32,103 bases of DNA from Methyloradius sp035460505 (GCA_035460505.1 DATHWP010000016.1:1-32103); one strand, 5' to 3'; numbered from the stretch's first letter, positions 1 through 8,480 are shown. Program-made: numbers and translations. The notes: a model not told the origin generated them from the sequence alone.

Positions 1-26
1 ACTCTGCGTTTACGCGTACGCAACAT
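1..26 (-). CDS. tolR: TolR, first codons only (partial)
   Basis: An ATG at 26-24 lies two bases after the tolQ stop and opens a frame beginning M-L-R-T-R-K-R-R that runs off the left edge of the window. A short basic start directly after tolQ is what TolR of the Tol-Pal system looks like: an inner-membrane protein with one membrane helix that forms the proton channel with TolQ. Only eight codons are visible, so the call rests on gene order (ybgC-tolQ-tolR is widely conserved) and the basic N-terminus, not on a domain match. Confidence 0.6.
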
Positions 27-28
27 AG

Positions 29-706
29 CTAGCTCTTGTTACGTTGAAGGATGTTGGTGAACTCTTCCATAAAGCTTTCGTAGCGAACGGCAAGCCTGTC
101 AACAGAAGTGGCGAATCGGTTATAAGCGATTACGGCAGGGATTGCCGCAAACAGGCCGATTGCAGTTGCAATCAGCGCTTCTGCGATGCCAGGCGCAACG
201 TGCGCCAAAGTCGCCTGTGCCATATTAGCCAAGCCACGGAAAGCATTCATGATGCCCCACACGGTGCCGAACAACCCGATATACGGGCTAACTGAACCAA
301 CAGAAGCCAGGAATGGTAGATGCGAATCCAGATCATCAATCTCGCGGTTATACGCTGCACGCATGGCGCGACGGGCACTTTCGGTAATATCACTTAACTC
401 CAAACCACCTTGGCGTTTGAGCCTTGCAAACTCTTTAAACCCTGCCTCAAAAATACTCGCCATGCCTTGCGGTTTGGTGCGGCTGGCACTGATGCCTTCA
501 AACAACTTGTTGAGGTCGCCACCACGCCAGAAATCCTGTTCAAATTCCTCGACTTCACGCTCTGCGCGGCGAATCGTAAAGACTTTGATAAAGATGTACC
601 ACCACGATACAAACGACACCAAGAGCAAAATCCCCATCACCACTTGCACAGGCACGCTGGCGCCCGTGAGCAAGCTTAATAGCGACATATCTTCAGTTAA
701 ATTCAT
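29..706 (-). CDS. tolQ: TolQ, Tol-Pal system proton channel subunit
   Basis: 225 residues, the usual TolQ length. TolQ is an inner-membrane protein of the TolQ/ExbB/MotA family that, with TolR, uses proton-motive force to energise TolA and keep the outer membrane invaginating at division. Three hydrophobic segments are visible at about residues 18-42, 131-153 and 170-196. The second carries the conserved LFGTVWGIM stretch (145-153) and the third the APGIAEALIATAIGL stretch typical of the family. The ATG at 706 overlaps the ybgC stop in an ATGA arrangement, so the two genes are probably translationally coupled. tolR follows at once. Confidence 0.96.
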   Translation of the reverse strand: MNLTEDMSLLSLLTGASVPVQVVMGILLLVSFVSWWYIFIKVFTIRRAEREVEEFEQDFWRGGDLNKLFEGISASRTKPQGMASIFEAGFKEFARLKRQGGLELSDITESARRAMRAAYNREIDDLDSHLPFLASVGSVSPYIGLFGTVWGIMNAFRGLANMAQATLAHVAPGIAEALIATAIGLFAAIPAVIAYNRFATSVDRLAVRYESFMEEFTNILQRNKS

Positions 707-1149
707 GCAGACTCCATAGCGATTACATTACGAATAGATTCAGGGATGCTGGCTGGGCTAAATGCCTCCGCATCCACACAGACGACCTCAACTAAGGCCT
801 TGGTGAGTATTTCATCATTACGTTTGATGGTTTGCTCAAAGGTAAACAAGCAACGCTGTATTTTTGCCACCGTTGACACAACATGGATAGCATCATCAAA
901 GCATGCTGGTTTTTTGTATTGTATCTCAAGCTTGCGCACAACAAACAAGATGCCGAAATGCGTTTTAAGTTCCGTTTGCTCAAAACCCAGATGACGCAAC
1001 CACTCGGTTCTAGCCCGTTCCATGAATTTGAGATAGTTGGCATGGTAGACCACACCGCCGCCATCAGTATCTTCGTAATAGACTCGCACAGGCCAGATAA
1101 ATTCACCTGGATTAGCCTGCGGCAATTCGTCCGTGCTCACTCCTGCCAT
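703..1149 (-). CDS. ybgC: Tol-Pal associated acyl-CoA thioesterase YbgC
   Basis: 148 residues of the hotdog-fold 4-hydroxybenzoyl-CoA thioesterase family. The signature DTDGGGVVYHANYLKF (residues 27-42) contains the active-site aspartate and is followed by the RARTEWLR helix seen in YbgC. The family hydrolyses short-chain or phospholipid-related acyl-CoA thioesters and is genetically linked to Tol-Pal. The ATG at 1149 lies inside the end of ruvB (13-nt overlap) with GGAG four bases upstream. The stop overlaps tolQ by 4 nt. A GTG four codons further in is possible but badly spaced from any Shine-Dalgarno sequence. Confidence 0.93.
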   Translation of the reverse strand: MAGVSTDELPQANPGEFIWPVRVYYEDTDGGGVVYHANYLKFMERARTEWLRHLGFEQTELKTHFGILFVVRKLEIQYKKPACFDDAIHVVSTVAKIQRCLFTFEQTIKRNDEILTKALVEVVCVDAEAFSPASIPESIRNVIAMESA

Positions 1150-2174
1150 AACTCTCCAGTGGCAATTGCGTTAGGAAAAGGTAGCCCGAAATGTTGGTAG
1201 GATAACTGTGTGGCAATGCGCCCACGTGGGGTACGCATCAAATAACCTTGCTGGATCAGGTAAGGCTCAAGCACATCTTCTATCGTATCGCGCTCTTCAC
1301 CTATGGCTGCTGCAAGATTATCCAAGCCGACAGGACCGCCACCGAATTTCTCAAGTACAGCCAGCAATAATTTTCTATCCATTACGTCAAAACCCAGCTT
1401 ATCGACATCCAGCATTTTCAATGCAGCATCAGCAATCTCGGCAGAAACAATGCCATCAGCTTTCACTTGTGCATAGTCGCGTACGCGGCGCAAAAGTCGG
1501 TTGGCAATACGCGGTGTGCCACGTGAGCGCTTGGCGATTTCAAATGCGCCAGCCTCTTGAATGTCAACTTCCAGCAAGCCTGCTGAGCGATGCACAATAC
1601 GCGACAACTCTTCAGAGGTATAAAATTCAAGCCGTGAAACGATACCGAAACGGTCGCGTAATGGATTGGTCAACATACCTGCGCGCGTGGTTGCGCCTAC
1701 TAGCGTAAACGGCGGCAAATCAAGCCGTACAGAGCGTGCTGCTGGGCCTTCGCCTATCATGATATCCAGACGGTAATCTTCCATCGCGGGGTAGAGAATC
1801 TCTTCTACCACTGGCGATAAGCGGTGAATTTCATCAATGAATAACACATCATTAGGTTCAAGATTTGTCAGCAAGGCCGCTAAATCGCCAGCGCGCTCCA
1901 ATACAGGGCCTGAAGTCTGGCGCATATTCACGCCCATCTCTTTGGCAATGATGTGCGCCAGCGTGGTTTTACCTAAACCTGGTGGGCCAAATAGCAACAC
2001 ATGATCCAACGCCTCGCTACGGCCACGAGCAGCACTGATGAATATCTCCAACTGGCTGCGCGCTTTCTCCTGCCCGACATATTCGTCCAGTACCTTAGGG
2101 CGTAAAGCACGCTCTAGCGCCTCTTCTTGCGGGCTCTCTGTAGCAGTTGCGATCAGGCGGTCGGTTTCTATCAT
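1137..2174 (-). CDS. ruvB: RuvB, Holliday junction branch-migration ATPase
   Basis: 345 residues, full length. RuvB is the hexameric AAA+ motor that drives branch migration of Holliday junctions with RuvA during recombination repair. Visible are the Walker A motif GPPGLGKT (63-70), the Walker B/DEIH motif (FIDEIHRLSP), the GATTRAG sensor region with the arginine finger (PLRDRFG), and a C-terminal winged-helix domain rich in RTPRGR. It follows ruvA by 18 nt and overlaps ybgC. No strong Shine-Dalgarno is seen before the ATG, so translation may depend on coupling to ruvA. Confidence 0.98.
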   Translation of the reverse strand: MIETDRLIATATESPQEEALERALRPKVLDEYVGQEKARSQLEIFISAARGRSEALDHVLLFGPPGLGKTTLAHIIAKEMGVNMRQTSGPVLERAGDLAALLTNLEPNDVLFIDEIHRLSPVVEEILYPAMEDYRLDIMIGEGPAARSVRLDLPPFTLVGATTRAGMLTNPLRDRFGIVSRLEFYTSEELSRIVHRSAGLLEVDIQEAGAFEIAKRSRGTPRIANRLLRRVRDYAQVKADGIVSAEIADAALKMLDVDKLGFDVMDRKLLLAVLEKFGGGPVGLDNLAAAIGEERDTIEDVLEPYLIQQGYLMRTPRGRIATQLSYQHFGLPFPNAIATGELWQE

Positions 2175-2192
2175 GGATATTTAATATTGGCT

Positions 2193-2774
2193 TTAAGATT
2201 TAGAAAGCGATTTGAGTGCCAGTTTGATGCCGTCAGATACCGTGACATCTGAAGCTAGTTGTTTTACTGCAGCCAATGCCTCACGCTCATTGTAGCCTAG
2301 CGCCAACAATGCGTTGAGTACATCTCCCGTAGCGGATTTTGGCATGCTACTGCCTGCATTGGTGAGGCCATCCACACTGAATTTATCTTTCAATTCAAGC
2401 AGCAAACGTTCGGCTGTTTTCTTGCCGACGCCTGGTACACGCACCAACATGGCTGTTTCTTGGAGTGCGATGGCCTGAATCAGGTCATCCACCGACAAAC
2501 CACTCAAAATAGACAGTGCCGATTTTGCGCCTACGCCATTCACTTTAAGTAACTGGCGAAAGGTCGCCCGTTCGCGGTCTGTGCCAAAGCCATAAAGTAG
2601 TTGTGCGTCTTCTCGCACAACAAAATGGATGAGTAACGTTAAGCTCTCGCCAAGCGCTGGCAGATTATAAAACGTACTCATGGGCACTTCTACTTCATAG
2701 CCCACGCCATGACAATCCACAATCACATGTGGCGGCGTTTTTTCCAGCAACTGGCCTTTTAAACGACCGATCAT
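2193..2774 (-). CDS. ruvA: RuvA, Holliday junction recognition subunit
   Basis: 193 residues. RuvA tetramers bind the four-way junction and load RuvB. The N-terminal OB-fold starts MIGRLKGQL and contains the family's HGVGYEV stretch. The central helix-hairpin-helix repeats are visible as VNGVGAKSALSILS and VPGVGKKTAERLLLELKDK. The C-terminal domain III (about 145-193), with ALLALGYNEREALAAV, contacts RuvB. The ATG overlaps the ruvC stop by 4 nt (ATGA), indicating translational coupling in the ruvCAB operon. Confidence 0.97.
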   Translation of the reverse strand: MIGRLKGQLLEKTPPHVIVDCHGVGYEVEVPMSTFYNLPALGESLTLLIHFVVREDAQLLYGFGTDRERATFRQLLKVNGVGAKSALSILSGLSVDDLIQAIALQETAMLVRVPGVGKKTAERLLLELKDKFSVDGLTNAGSSMPKSATGDVLNALLALGYNEREALAAVKQLASDVTVSDGIKLALKSLSKS

Positions 2775-3319
2775 ATCAATCTACCGCCTTTCACGCGAAA
2801 GCCTGCTGTAGCGAGTTTGCCCAGCCCCTGGCCGCCATGTGCATGACAGATGGCGCAAGCCAGCGCATCAGCTGAATCGGGTTTTGGTACTGCGGGTAGA
2901 TTGAGCAATCGTTTGACCATTTCCTGTACTTGCTCCTTTGCGGCGTGGCCGTTGCCAACCACGGCTTGTTTGACTTGCAATGCCGTGTATTCTGCCACGG
3001 TGAGGTCTTTCATCACAGCGGCACTGATGGCTGCGCCACGCGCCTGGCCTAATAACAATGTTGATTGCGGGTTGACGTTGACGAATACTTTTTCAATCGC
3101 CACTTCTTGCGGCTGGTAGGTTTCAATCACCTCGAACAGGCCATCAAGAATGATCTTGAGCCGTGCTGGCAACTCTTCCCTGTTTTCTGTTTTACCGCTG
3201 GCAGTTTTGATCGTACCACTGGCGATATAGTTTAATTTCTCGCCAACTTTCTCGATGACGCCAAAACCTGTTAATCGCAGGCCTGGATCTATGCCGAGGA
3301 TTCTAATGGACTGTATCAA
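2771..3319 (-). CDS. ruvC: RuvC, Holliday junction resolvase (TTG start)
   Basis: 182 residues. RuvC is a dimeric RNase H-fold endonuclease that cuts Holliday junctions symmetrically. The four catalytic acidic residues can be placed by comparison with E. coli (D7, E66, D138, D141): D11 in ILGIDPG, E76 in VAIEKVF, and D148/D151 in KPDSADALA. The start is TTG at 3319. The codon immediately 5' is an in-frame TGA and no ATG or GTG occurs before the catalytic ILGIDPG stretch, so a TTG start is close to forced. No good Shine-Dalgarno is seen. It lies 32 nt after yebC and overlaps ruvA by 4 nt. Confidence 0.95.
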   Translation of the reverse strand: MIQSIRILGIDPGLRLTGFGVIEKVGEKLNYIASGTIKTASGKTENREELPARLKIILDGLFEVIETYQPQEVAIEKVFVNVNPQSTLLLGQARGAAISAAVMKDLTVAEYTALQVKQAVVGNGHAAKEQVQEMVKRLLNLPAVPKPDSADALACAICHAHGGQGLGKLATAGFRVKGGRLI

Positions 3320-3351
3320 TCAGCCATCCAGAATAAATCTCGCAAATACAT

Positions 3352-4077
3352 TTATTCTTCAATCACTGCAGAAGTGTAAACATCCTGCACATCGTCCAAC
3401 TCTTCGAGCGCATCCAGTAGCTTTTGCATTTTCACGCCATCTTCACCAGCAAACACCACTTCGTTGTCGGCTTTCATGGTGACTTCCGAAAACACTGCCT
3501 TGAAATTGGCTTCTTCCAGCTTTTCTTTCACAACCGAAAAGTCAGCAGGCGCGGTAATCACTTCGATACTGCCATCTTCATTATTGATGATGTCTTCGGC
3601 GCCAGCCTCTAAAGCCGCTTCCATCAAGGCATCTTCATTAGTGCCTGGTGCAAACACCAGACTACCAAGATGCTTGAACATGAAGGCAACTGAACCATCA
3701 GTACCGAGATTGCCGCCATATTTACTGAAAGCATGGCGCACATCAGCTACTGCACGCTGCTTATTATCGGTTAAACAATCCACGATGACCGCAGCGCCAT
3801 TGGTGCCATAGCCTTCATAACGGATTTCTTCGTAGCTCACGCCCTCGAGTTCACCAGTGCCACGCTTGATGGCACGGGTGATGTTATCCGCCGGCATGTT
3901 TTCTTCTTTGGCTTCAATCACGGCTGCGCGCAAACGTGGGTTGAAATTGACATCGCCACCGCTCATGCGGGCAGCCACGGTGATTTCTTTGATGAGTTTG
4001 GTGAATATCTTGCCGCGCTTGGCGTCTTGACGGCCTTTACGATGCTGAATATTCGCCCATTTGGAATGCCCTGCCAT
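3352..4077 (-). CDS. yebC: YebC/PmpR family protein
   Basis: 241 residues, full length for the family, starting with the invariant-looking MAGHSKWANIQHRKGRQDAKRGK region (residues 1-23, cited by its ends). YebC proteins were first described as transcriptional regulators (PmpR) and more recently as ribosome-associated factors that help synthesis of proline-rich stretches. Which applies here cannot be read from the sequence. An AGGA lies about 10 nt before the ATG. It heads the yebC-ruvCAB-ybgC-tolQR run, a common gene order in betaproteobacteria. Confidence 0.96.
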   Translation of the reverse strand: MAGHSKWANIQHRKGRQDAKRGKIFTKLIKEITVAARMSGGDVNFNPRLRAAVIEAKEENMPADNITRAIKRGTGELEGVSYEEIRYEGYGTNGAAVIVDCLTDNKQRAVADVRHAFSKYGGNLGTDGSVAFMFKHLGSLVFAPGTNEDALMEAALEAGAEDIINNEDGSIEVITAPADFSVVKEKLEEANFKAVFSEVTMKADNEVVFAGEDGVKMQKLLDALEELDDVQDVYTSAVIEE

Positions 4078-4126
4078 GTTCTAGAATCCTATACTTGCCT
4101 GAAAATTAATCATGAAAATTTTCAAG

Positions 4127-4135
4127 ATTCTACCA
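4127..4135 (-). promoter_or_regulatory. Candidate extended -10 promoter before yebC
   Basis: On the minus strand the sequence reads TGGTAGAAT, an extended -10 (TGn plus a 5/6 match to TATAAT), about 50 nt before the yebC ATG. No convincing -35 is present at 16-18 nt. The leader that follows can fold GAAAATT against AATTTTC. This is plausible as the promoter of the yebC-ruv-tol run, but it rests on a motif match only. Confidence 0.4.
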
Positions 4136-4158
4136 CAGAGCCCTTGTGCGAATCTGCC

Positions 4159-5076
4159 CTAATCCTGCCCCATTGCGGGGTCTATCTGCTCTTGCTTGAG
4201 GATGCTGCGTATCGAAATGATAAGTAAGGAAATGGCAATCAGCGCCATACCAACCATCTCACCGATGCCTGGTCGCTCGCCAAGTTGACACCACGCAGCT
4301 AACACGCCAATGACGGGCGCCAGCAGCGATGTCATGCTGGCAATGCCCGCTGAAAGCCGCTGCAAGGCATATAGCCATAAGAGCCAAGCAAGCGCATTAC
4401 AAAGCACCGCATTGAATAGCACCTCGCTGATAAAACTGCCAGTCCATTGGATAGGTGGCGCAGGCACCATAAAGGCAGCGATGATGATAGGCACAGAACC
4501 AAACAGCATCTGCCAGGCAGTGAGTGAAAATAGATCAAGGTCAGGCACGCGCTGATGCAGTTTCTTTGCAATAATTACGGACAAAGCCCAGCAAACACCG
4601 CCCATGACGGCCAATATCATGCTGAATAAATCCGCACCAAGATGCAGCGGATCAAGAATGAACAGCAAACCCATCAGCGAAAAAATGACGGCGAACCATT
4701 GCGTGCCGCGTATTTTTTCACCGAGTAAAGGCCATGCGAGCACCATCACCCAAAATGGCATGGTATAGGTCAGCACGGCCGTTTTACCTGCACCACCTTC
4801 TACTAACGCCCAGATAATCAGCCCAGTAAAACCACTGGTTTGCAAAATGCCCAGCACTATCAGTGTCGGTATTTCTCTAGGGCGCAATGGTTTTCGCATG
4901 ACCAGCAAAACACCAAACAGGCAAATCGCTCCGAGAAAAGTACGTAATGCGCTGAATTGGAAAGCACCTGCAAAATCCAACGCGTGCTTCATCACTACCC
5001 AGTTGTAACCCCATAATATGGTTAAGAGAATGAGGGCAGCAAAGGCACGAACTGTAGTTGAGGGTTTATAAGCCAC
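4159..5076 (-). CDS. EamA/DMT-superfamily exporter
   Basis: 305 residues with about ten hydrophobic helices arranged as two EamA repeats (roughly 12-140 and 155-290), the architecture of the drug/metabolite transporter superfamily (RhaT/YdcZ/RarD relatives). The first repeat has the usual ILWGYNWVVMKHAL opening and the second ends in a short charged tail. The start is GTG at 5076, 14 nt after the stop of the NTF2-fold gene, without a clear Shine-Dalgarno. It is probably the last gene of a MarR-led operon. The substrate cannot be predicted; linkage to MarR favours efflux of a small organic compound. Confidence 0.88.
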   Translation of the reverse strand: MAYKPSTTVRAFAALILLTILWGYNWVVMKHALDFAGAFQFSALRTFLGAICLFGVLLVMRKPLRPREIPTLIVLGILQTSGFTGLIIWALVEGGAGKTAVLTYTMPFWVMVLAWPLLGEKIRGTQWFAVIFSLMGLLFILDPLHLGADLFSMILAVMGGVCWALSVIIAKKLHQRVPDLDLFSLTAWQMLFGSVPIIIAAFMVPAPPIQWTGSFISEVLFNAVLCNALAWLLWLYALQRLSAGIASMTSLLAPVIGVLAAWCQLGERPGIGEMVGMALIAISLLIISIRSILKQEQIDPAMGQD

Positions 5077-5090
5077 TTTTATTTTCGCGC

Positions 5091-5474
5091 TTAGTTCCAG
5101 ATGTGGGTTAGTGCTTTCCAGCGACCATCTGCTTGTTTGCGATAAACCAGTTGCAAGCTACCGCTGAAAGTCTGGCGCTCACCAGCAGCATCTGTCAAAC
5201 CAGCGCTCCATTTACCACGCTGGAATGCCAGGTCGCCATCGGTGCCGACTTCGATCAGCTCGATGTGATGGCCATTCACACCCTGCGCAAACAGATTTTT
5301 AAAGAAAGCATAGATTTCAGCATTACCTGTTAGTTGTGGTGAGCCTGCTGGTGAAATGGTAGCAGCGGCATCATAAAAAGCGGCTACAGCTTCTGGATTA
5401 CCCGCATTAAATGCAGCATCCCATGCGGTGTTTATTTCGCTGATAGTTTTAGCAATTGCTTGTTGGTCTGACAT
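5091..5474 (-). CDS. SnoaL/DUF4440-like NTF2-fold protein
   Basis: 127 residues. The pattern of an N-terminal helix pair (INTAWDAAFNAGNPEAVAAFY) followed by beta strands ending in GRWKALTHIWN is characteristic of DUF4440/SnoaL-like NTF2-fold proteins. These are small cytosolic proteins, some enzymes and some ligand binders. No catalytic residues can be assigned. The start is well supported by AGGAG six bases before the ATG. It sits 45 nt after the MarR gene and 14 nt before the exporter, suggesting that it acts on or binds the compound to which MarR responds. Confidence 0.82.
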   Translation of the reverse strand: MSDQQAIAKTISEINTAWDAAFNAGNPEAVAAFYDAAATISPAGSPQLTGNAEIYAFFKNLFAQGVNGHHIELIEVGTDGDLAFQRGKWSAGLTDAAGERQTFSGSLQLVYRKQADGRWKALTHIWN

Positions 5475-5519
5475 ATTAATCTCCTAAATACATGGTTAAA
5501 TAAATGAAATTACTTGGTT

Positions 5520-6035
5520 CTAAATCTTAGGTTTTGTAAATTCTGCAACGCCCGCATCAATCAGTGCGAGCATTTCTGATAGCTGCGCACGGCTCTTTTC
5601 ATCAAGCCCAGCCATGCATAATCGTAATCTGTTGTAGTAATCTGGCATCACGATATCCAACTTGAATTGGCCTGCTGCAGTCAGGCAGACAGCAACACTG
5701 CGCCTGTCATTCGCATCGAATATGCGCTCAACCAAACCATCGCGTTCGAGGCCGTCAATCAAGCCTGTCATAGAGGCTCGCGCAATGCCGACCTTATCGG
5801 CCAGAGCTGAAGGTGTTGAAGTCAATGTGGATTCGCGCATGAGCAATATCAGCACCCACCAGCGCCCTTGCAGCAGGCCATGACGGGAGAGGCATTCATC
5901 CAATGCTGCAGATAAATCCGTCGCCACCCTCAGTAAATGCAGAAAAGTTGAAATCGCGGTCACATCCGCCTCTGGATAGCGCGAGGCAAATTTTTCTAGC
6001 GTTTCAGTTGTTGGTAAATCGCGAAGTTGCAACAT
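5520..6035 (-). CDS. MarR-family transcriptional regulator
   Basis: 171 residues with the MarR winged helix-turn-helix in the middle (about 60-130): LTSTPSALADKVGIARASMTGLIDGLERDGLVERIFD spans recognition helix and wing, followed by DRRSVAVCLTAAG, the typical wing signature. MarR proteins are dimers that repress their own operon and release DNA when a phenolic or other ligand binds, or on oxidation. The ATG lies inside a large palindrome that also holds the promoter, so autorepression is very likely. No Shine-Dalgarno fits in the predicted transcript because the start of transcription falls only a few bases before the ATG. It leads the operon with the NTF2-fold protein and the DMT exporter. 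Confidence 0.93.
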   Translation of the reverse strand: MLQLRDLPTTETLEKFASRYPEADVTAISTFLHLLRVATDLSAALDECLSRHGLLQGRWWVLILLMRESTLTSTPSALADKVGIARASMTGLIDGLERDGLVERIFDANDRRSVAVCLTAAGQFKLDIVMPDYYNRLRLCMAGLDEKSRAQLSEMLALIDAGVAEFTKPKI

Positions 6036-6069
6036 AGTTAGCCCTATTATAATTAGGGAGCTAACTATG
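6033..6069. promoter_or_regulatory. MarR autoregulatory operator (palindrome)
   Basis: The arms CATAGTTAG (6033-6041) and CTAACTATG (6061-6069) are perfect inverted copies. A second nested pair, CCCTA (6042-6046) and TAGGG (6054-6058), flanks an AT-rich centre containing the -10 box. The palindrome covers the promoter from just inside the -35 region to the MarR start codon, the right place for an autorepressor. Binding is inferred. Confidence 0.7.
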
Positions 6070-6073
6070 TCAA
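6046..6073 (-). promoter_or_regulatory. Sigma-70 promoter of the MarR operon
   Basis: On the minus strand the perfect -35 TTGACA (6073-6068) and perfect -10 TATAAT (6051-6046) are separated by 16 nt. Only 10 nt separate the -10 box from the ATG at 6035, so the predicted transcript starts about 3-4 nt before the start codon. Consensus hexamers imply strong activity unless repressed by the overlapping palindrome. Confidence 0.75.
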
Positions 6074-6195
6074 GCGATTGAAATATCCGAGATGCTTATA
6101 TCGCGATAAATTAAAGAGTATATTGATTAGTAGCAGTAGAAAAATAGTCTAAAAAAGACATCAAGTAGGCCAAAACAACTTCTGAGGAGAAGATC

Positions 6196-6624
6196 ATGAA
6201 AACCGTACGCCAACTATTGGCCAGCAAAGGCCATTCTACCCTCTCGGTATCCCCTGAAAGCACCGTTTACGACGCACTATCAGTAATGTCAAACCACAAG
6301 ATCGGCGCTTTACTCGTACTGAGCAATGACAACCTTGTAGGCATATTTTCTGAACGCGATTATGCGCGTGAAGTCGTGCTAAAAGGCCGCGCATCACGCA
6401 CTACTGCGGTTGCAGAGATTATGTCGAAAGAGGTAATTACCGTGACGCCCGACAACACGGTGGAAGACTGCATGAACCTGATGTCAGGTAAGCGCATTCG
6501 CCATTTACCAGTCGTTGAAAATAATAAAGTGATTGGTATTTTGTCGATAGGCGATCTGGTCAAGGAGACCATTGCCTACCAGCAGTTTTTAATCCAGCAA
6601 CTGGAAACCTATATTCAAGGTTGA
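6196..6624 (+). CDS. Two-CBS-domain protein
   Basis: 142 residues made of little else than a tandem pair of CBS domains (Bateman module): about 8-62 (STVYDALSVMSNHKIGALLVL...GIFSERDYAREV) and 72-128 (EVITVTPDNTVEDCMNLMSGKRIRHLPVVENNKVIGILS). Such stand-alone pairs bind adenosyl nucleotides (AMP, ATP, NAD) and regulate partner proteins. The family resembles proteins annotated as inosine-5'-monophosphate dehydrogenase-related, but no catalytic domain is present. GAGGAG six bases before the ATG supports the start. It is one of only two plus-strand protein genes in the window and converges on the KefB-type gene with an 11-nt gap. Confidence 0.9.
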   Translation: MKTVRQLLASKGHSTLSVSPESTVYDALSVMSNHKIGALLVLSNDNLVGIFSERDYAREVVLKGRASRTTAVAEIMSKEVITVTPDNTVEDCMNLMSGKRIRHLPVVENNKVIGILSIGDLVKETIAYQQFLIQQLETYIQG

Positions 6625-6635
6625 GTGAGGCAACG

Positions 6636-8480
6636 CTAAGACTCGGCTTTGTCTCCTGCTACATTAGCAAACCAGGCTTTGTTGACGTTTGTCGTCTGGT
6701 CATCACCCAGCTCATGCGACAGTATGCGCGTTAAATCACTGCGCGCTTTGGCACTATTGGTCACCAGTTGCTGAATGTCATTACGTATGGGGTGGGATTC
6801 AACCAGCAAAGCTTCATCATGCTTGCGGAATCGCCAGGTTGAACGATGCGCCTGAAACGCTGAATAACCCAACTCACGCAGCACCTTTTCACCTAGCTGT
6901 AATGATGAATAGAATGTTTCGCGCACGCTATCAATTTCCATATCCATATACTCAAAAGCCACGGTTCTATTACGCGCACGCGCCAGTATCTTGACTCCAG
7001 GATAATGCTTGCGCACATAGCGTGCAGTCTCCAAGGCATCTTCGTCATTATCAATCGCCAACACCAGCATACAGGCCTTGGAAATGCCCGCCGCCTCAAG
7101 TACGTCGGGGCGAGTGATATCACCGTAATAGGCTTTGTAGCCAAACTGGCGCATCAGCTCAATCTGGTTTGGATCAAAATCAATCACTGTTGGTGGGTAG
7201 CCAACGCCATTCATAAGCCGCGTAATAACCTGCCCAAAACGGCCAAAGCCCGCAACAATCACTCTGCGCTGCTCTTCAAACTCGTCATGTCGATTGTCTT
7301 TTTGCTGCATACGGCGGCGCTGGTATGTGTTGTAAAGCAAGATCAACAAAGGCGTTGTGAGCATGGAGAGTGCCACTACTGAATTCAGAAGACTGGTGGT
7401 TGTTTCGCTTAAAACAGCGGAGGCCGCTGCCGCATTGAATATCACAAAGGCAAACTCGCCTACTTGCGAAAGCGTGACGGCGAATAGCCATGCATCAGCA
7501 TTTTTCTGCTTGAATACTTTACCTAATCCAAATAGAAAAACGATCTTGAGCAGCACGAAACCCAGCGCCAGACTGATCACCAGTAAAGGCTGCTGCATAA
7601 TCAGGCTTAAATTCACAGACATACCAACGGCAATAAAGAACAAACCTAATAGCAAGCCCTTGAACGGCTCAATATCCAGCTCCAGCTCTTGCCTGTATTC
7701 AGAATCGGCCAGCAACAAGCCTGCAATGAAGGCACCCAAAGCCATGGATAGCCCGACTGACGTCATGAGAATAGAAACGCCGATCACCAGCAACAGTGAG
7801 AATGCGATGAATATCTCGCGCAGCCCAGTATTGGCGATGTAGCGCAATATTGGGCGCAAGGCATAGTTGCCACCCACGACAATCAGCGCAATCAAACCAA
7901 CGGCCTTTGCAATCGCCCACCAGTTCATGTGCAAGCCAGTAGCTGTCTGGTTTCCGGGCGCTAACAACAGCAATACCAACATGAGAGGAATCACAGCCAA
8001 GTCTTGGAATAGCAATACGCCGAACGCAGACTTGCCTGCTGGCTGACTCAACACGCCCTGCTCAGACAAGGTCTGCATGGCGATTGCAGTAGAAGACATC
8101 GCCACGCCCATACCAGCCACCAGCGATAATCGCCAGTCAAAATGCAGTAGCAAGCCAAGCACAAAAACAATAAGTGTCGTTCCCACAACCTGTATACCAC
8201 CCACGCCAAAAATAGGCATACGCAATTCGAGCAGCTTATCCAGTTCAAGCTCCAGCCCAATCAGGAACAGCATCATCACTACGCCAAACTCGGCGAATTC
8301 CAGCACCGTCTCGGCATTATCAATGAGACCCAAACCCCACGGGCCGATGATGATACCTGCAATCAAGTAACCCAACACTGAGCCCAAACCTATACGCTTG
8401 GAAATAGGTACAGCCAGCACGGCAGCACCGAGGTAGATCGCACTTTCTATGAGTAAACCAGAGGTATGAGCTTCAGCCAT
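6636..8480 (-). CDS. kefB: KefB/KefC-type K+/H+ antiporter with TrkA-N domain
   Basis: 614 residues of the CPA2 family. About twelve membrane helices span residues 8-385, including LFQDLAVIPL (157-166), where the conserved Asp of the ion path lies. A cytosolic Rossmann TrkA-N (RCK) domain begins near residue 405 with GFGRFGQ (411-417) and ends about 525. A charged tail follows. Kef systems export K+ in exchange for H+, are kept closed by glutathione and opened by glutathione-electrophile adducts, and so acidify the cytosol during electrophile stress. The upstream KefG-like gene, 30 nt away, fits the kefG-kefB order. KefB versus KefC cannot be settled by eye. Confidence 0.88.
   Translation of the reverse strand: MAEAHTSGLLIESAIYLGAAVLAVPISKRIGLGSVLGYLIAGIIIGPWGLGLIDNAETVLEFAEFGVVMMLFLIGLELELDKLLELRMPIFGVGGIQVVGTTLIVFVLGLLLHFDWRLSLVAGMGVAMSSTAIAMQTLSEQGVLSQPAGKSAFGVLLFQDLAVIPLMLVLLLLAPGNQTATGLHMNWWAIAKAVGLIALIVVGGNYALRPILRYIANTGLREIFIAFSLLLVIGVSILMTSVGLSMALGAFIAGLLLADSEYRQELELDIEPFKGLLLGLFFIAVGMSVNLSLIMQQPLLVISLALGFVLLKIVFLFGLGKVFKQKNADAWLFAVTLSQVGEFAFVIFNAAAASAVLSETTTSLLNSVVALSMLTTPLLILLYNTYQRRRMQQKDNRHDEFEEQRRVIVAGFGRFGQVITRLMNGVGYPPTVIDFDPNQIELMRQFGYKAYYGDITRPDVLEAAGISKACMLVLAIDNDEDALETARYVRKHYPGVKILARARNRTVAFEYMDMEIDSVRETFYSSLQLGEKVLRELGYSAFQAHRSTWRFRKHDEALLVESHPIRNDIQQLVTNSAKARSDLTRILSHELGDDQTTNVNKAWFANVAGDKAES

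Noticed and set aside
6099..6108. TATCGCGATA palindrome between marR and the CBS gene
   Set aside because: Only 10 bp, does not extend, and no promoter could be fitted around it.
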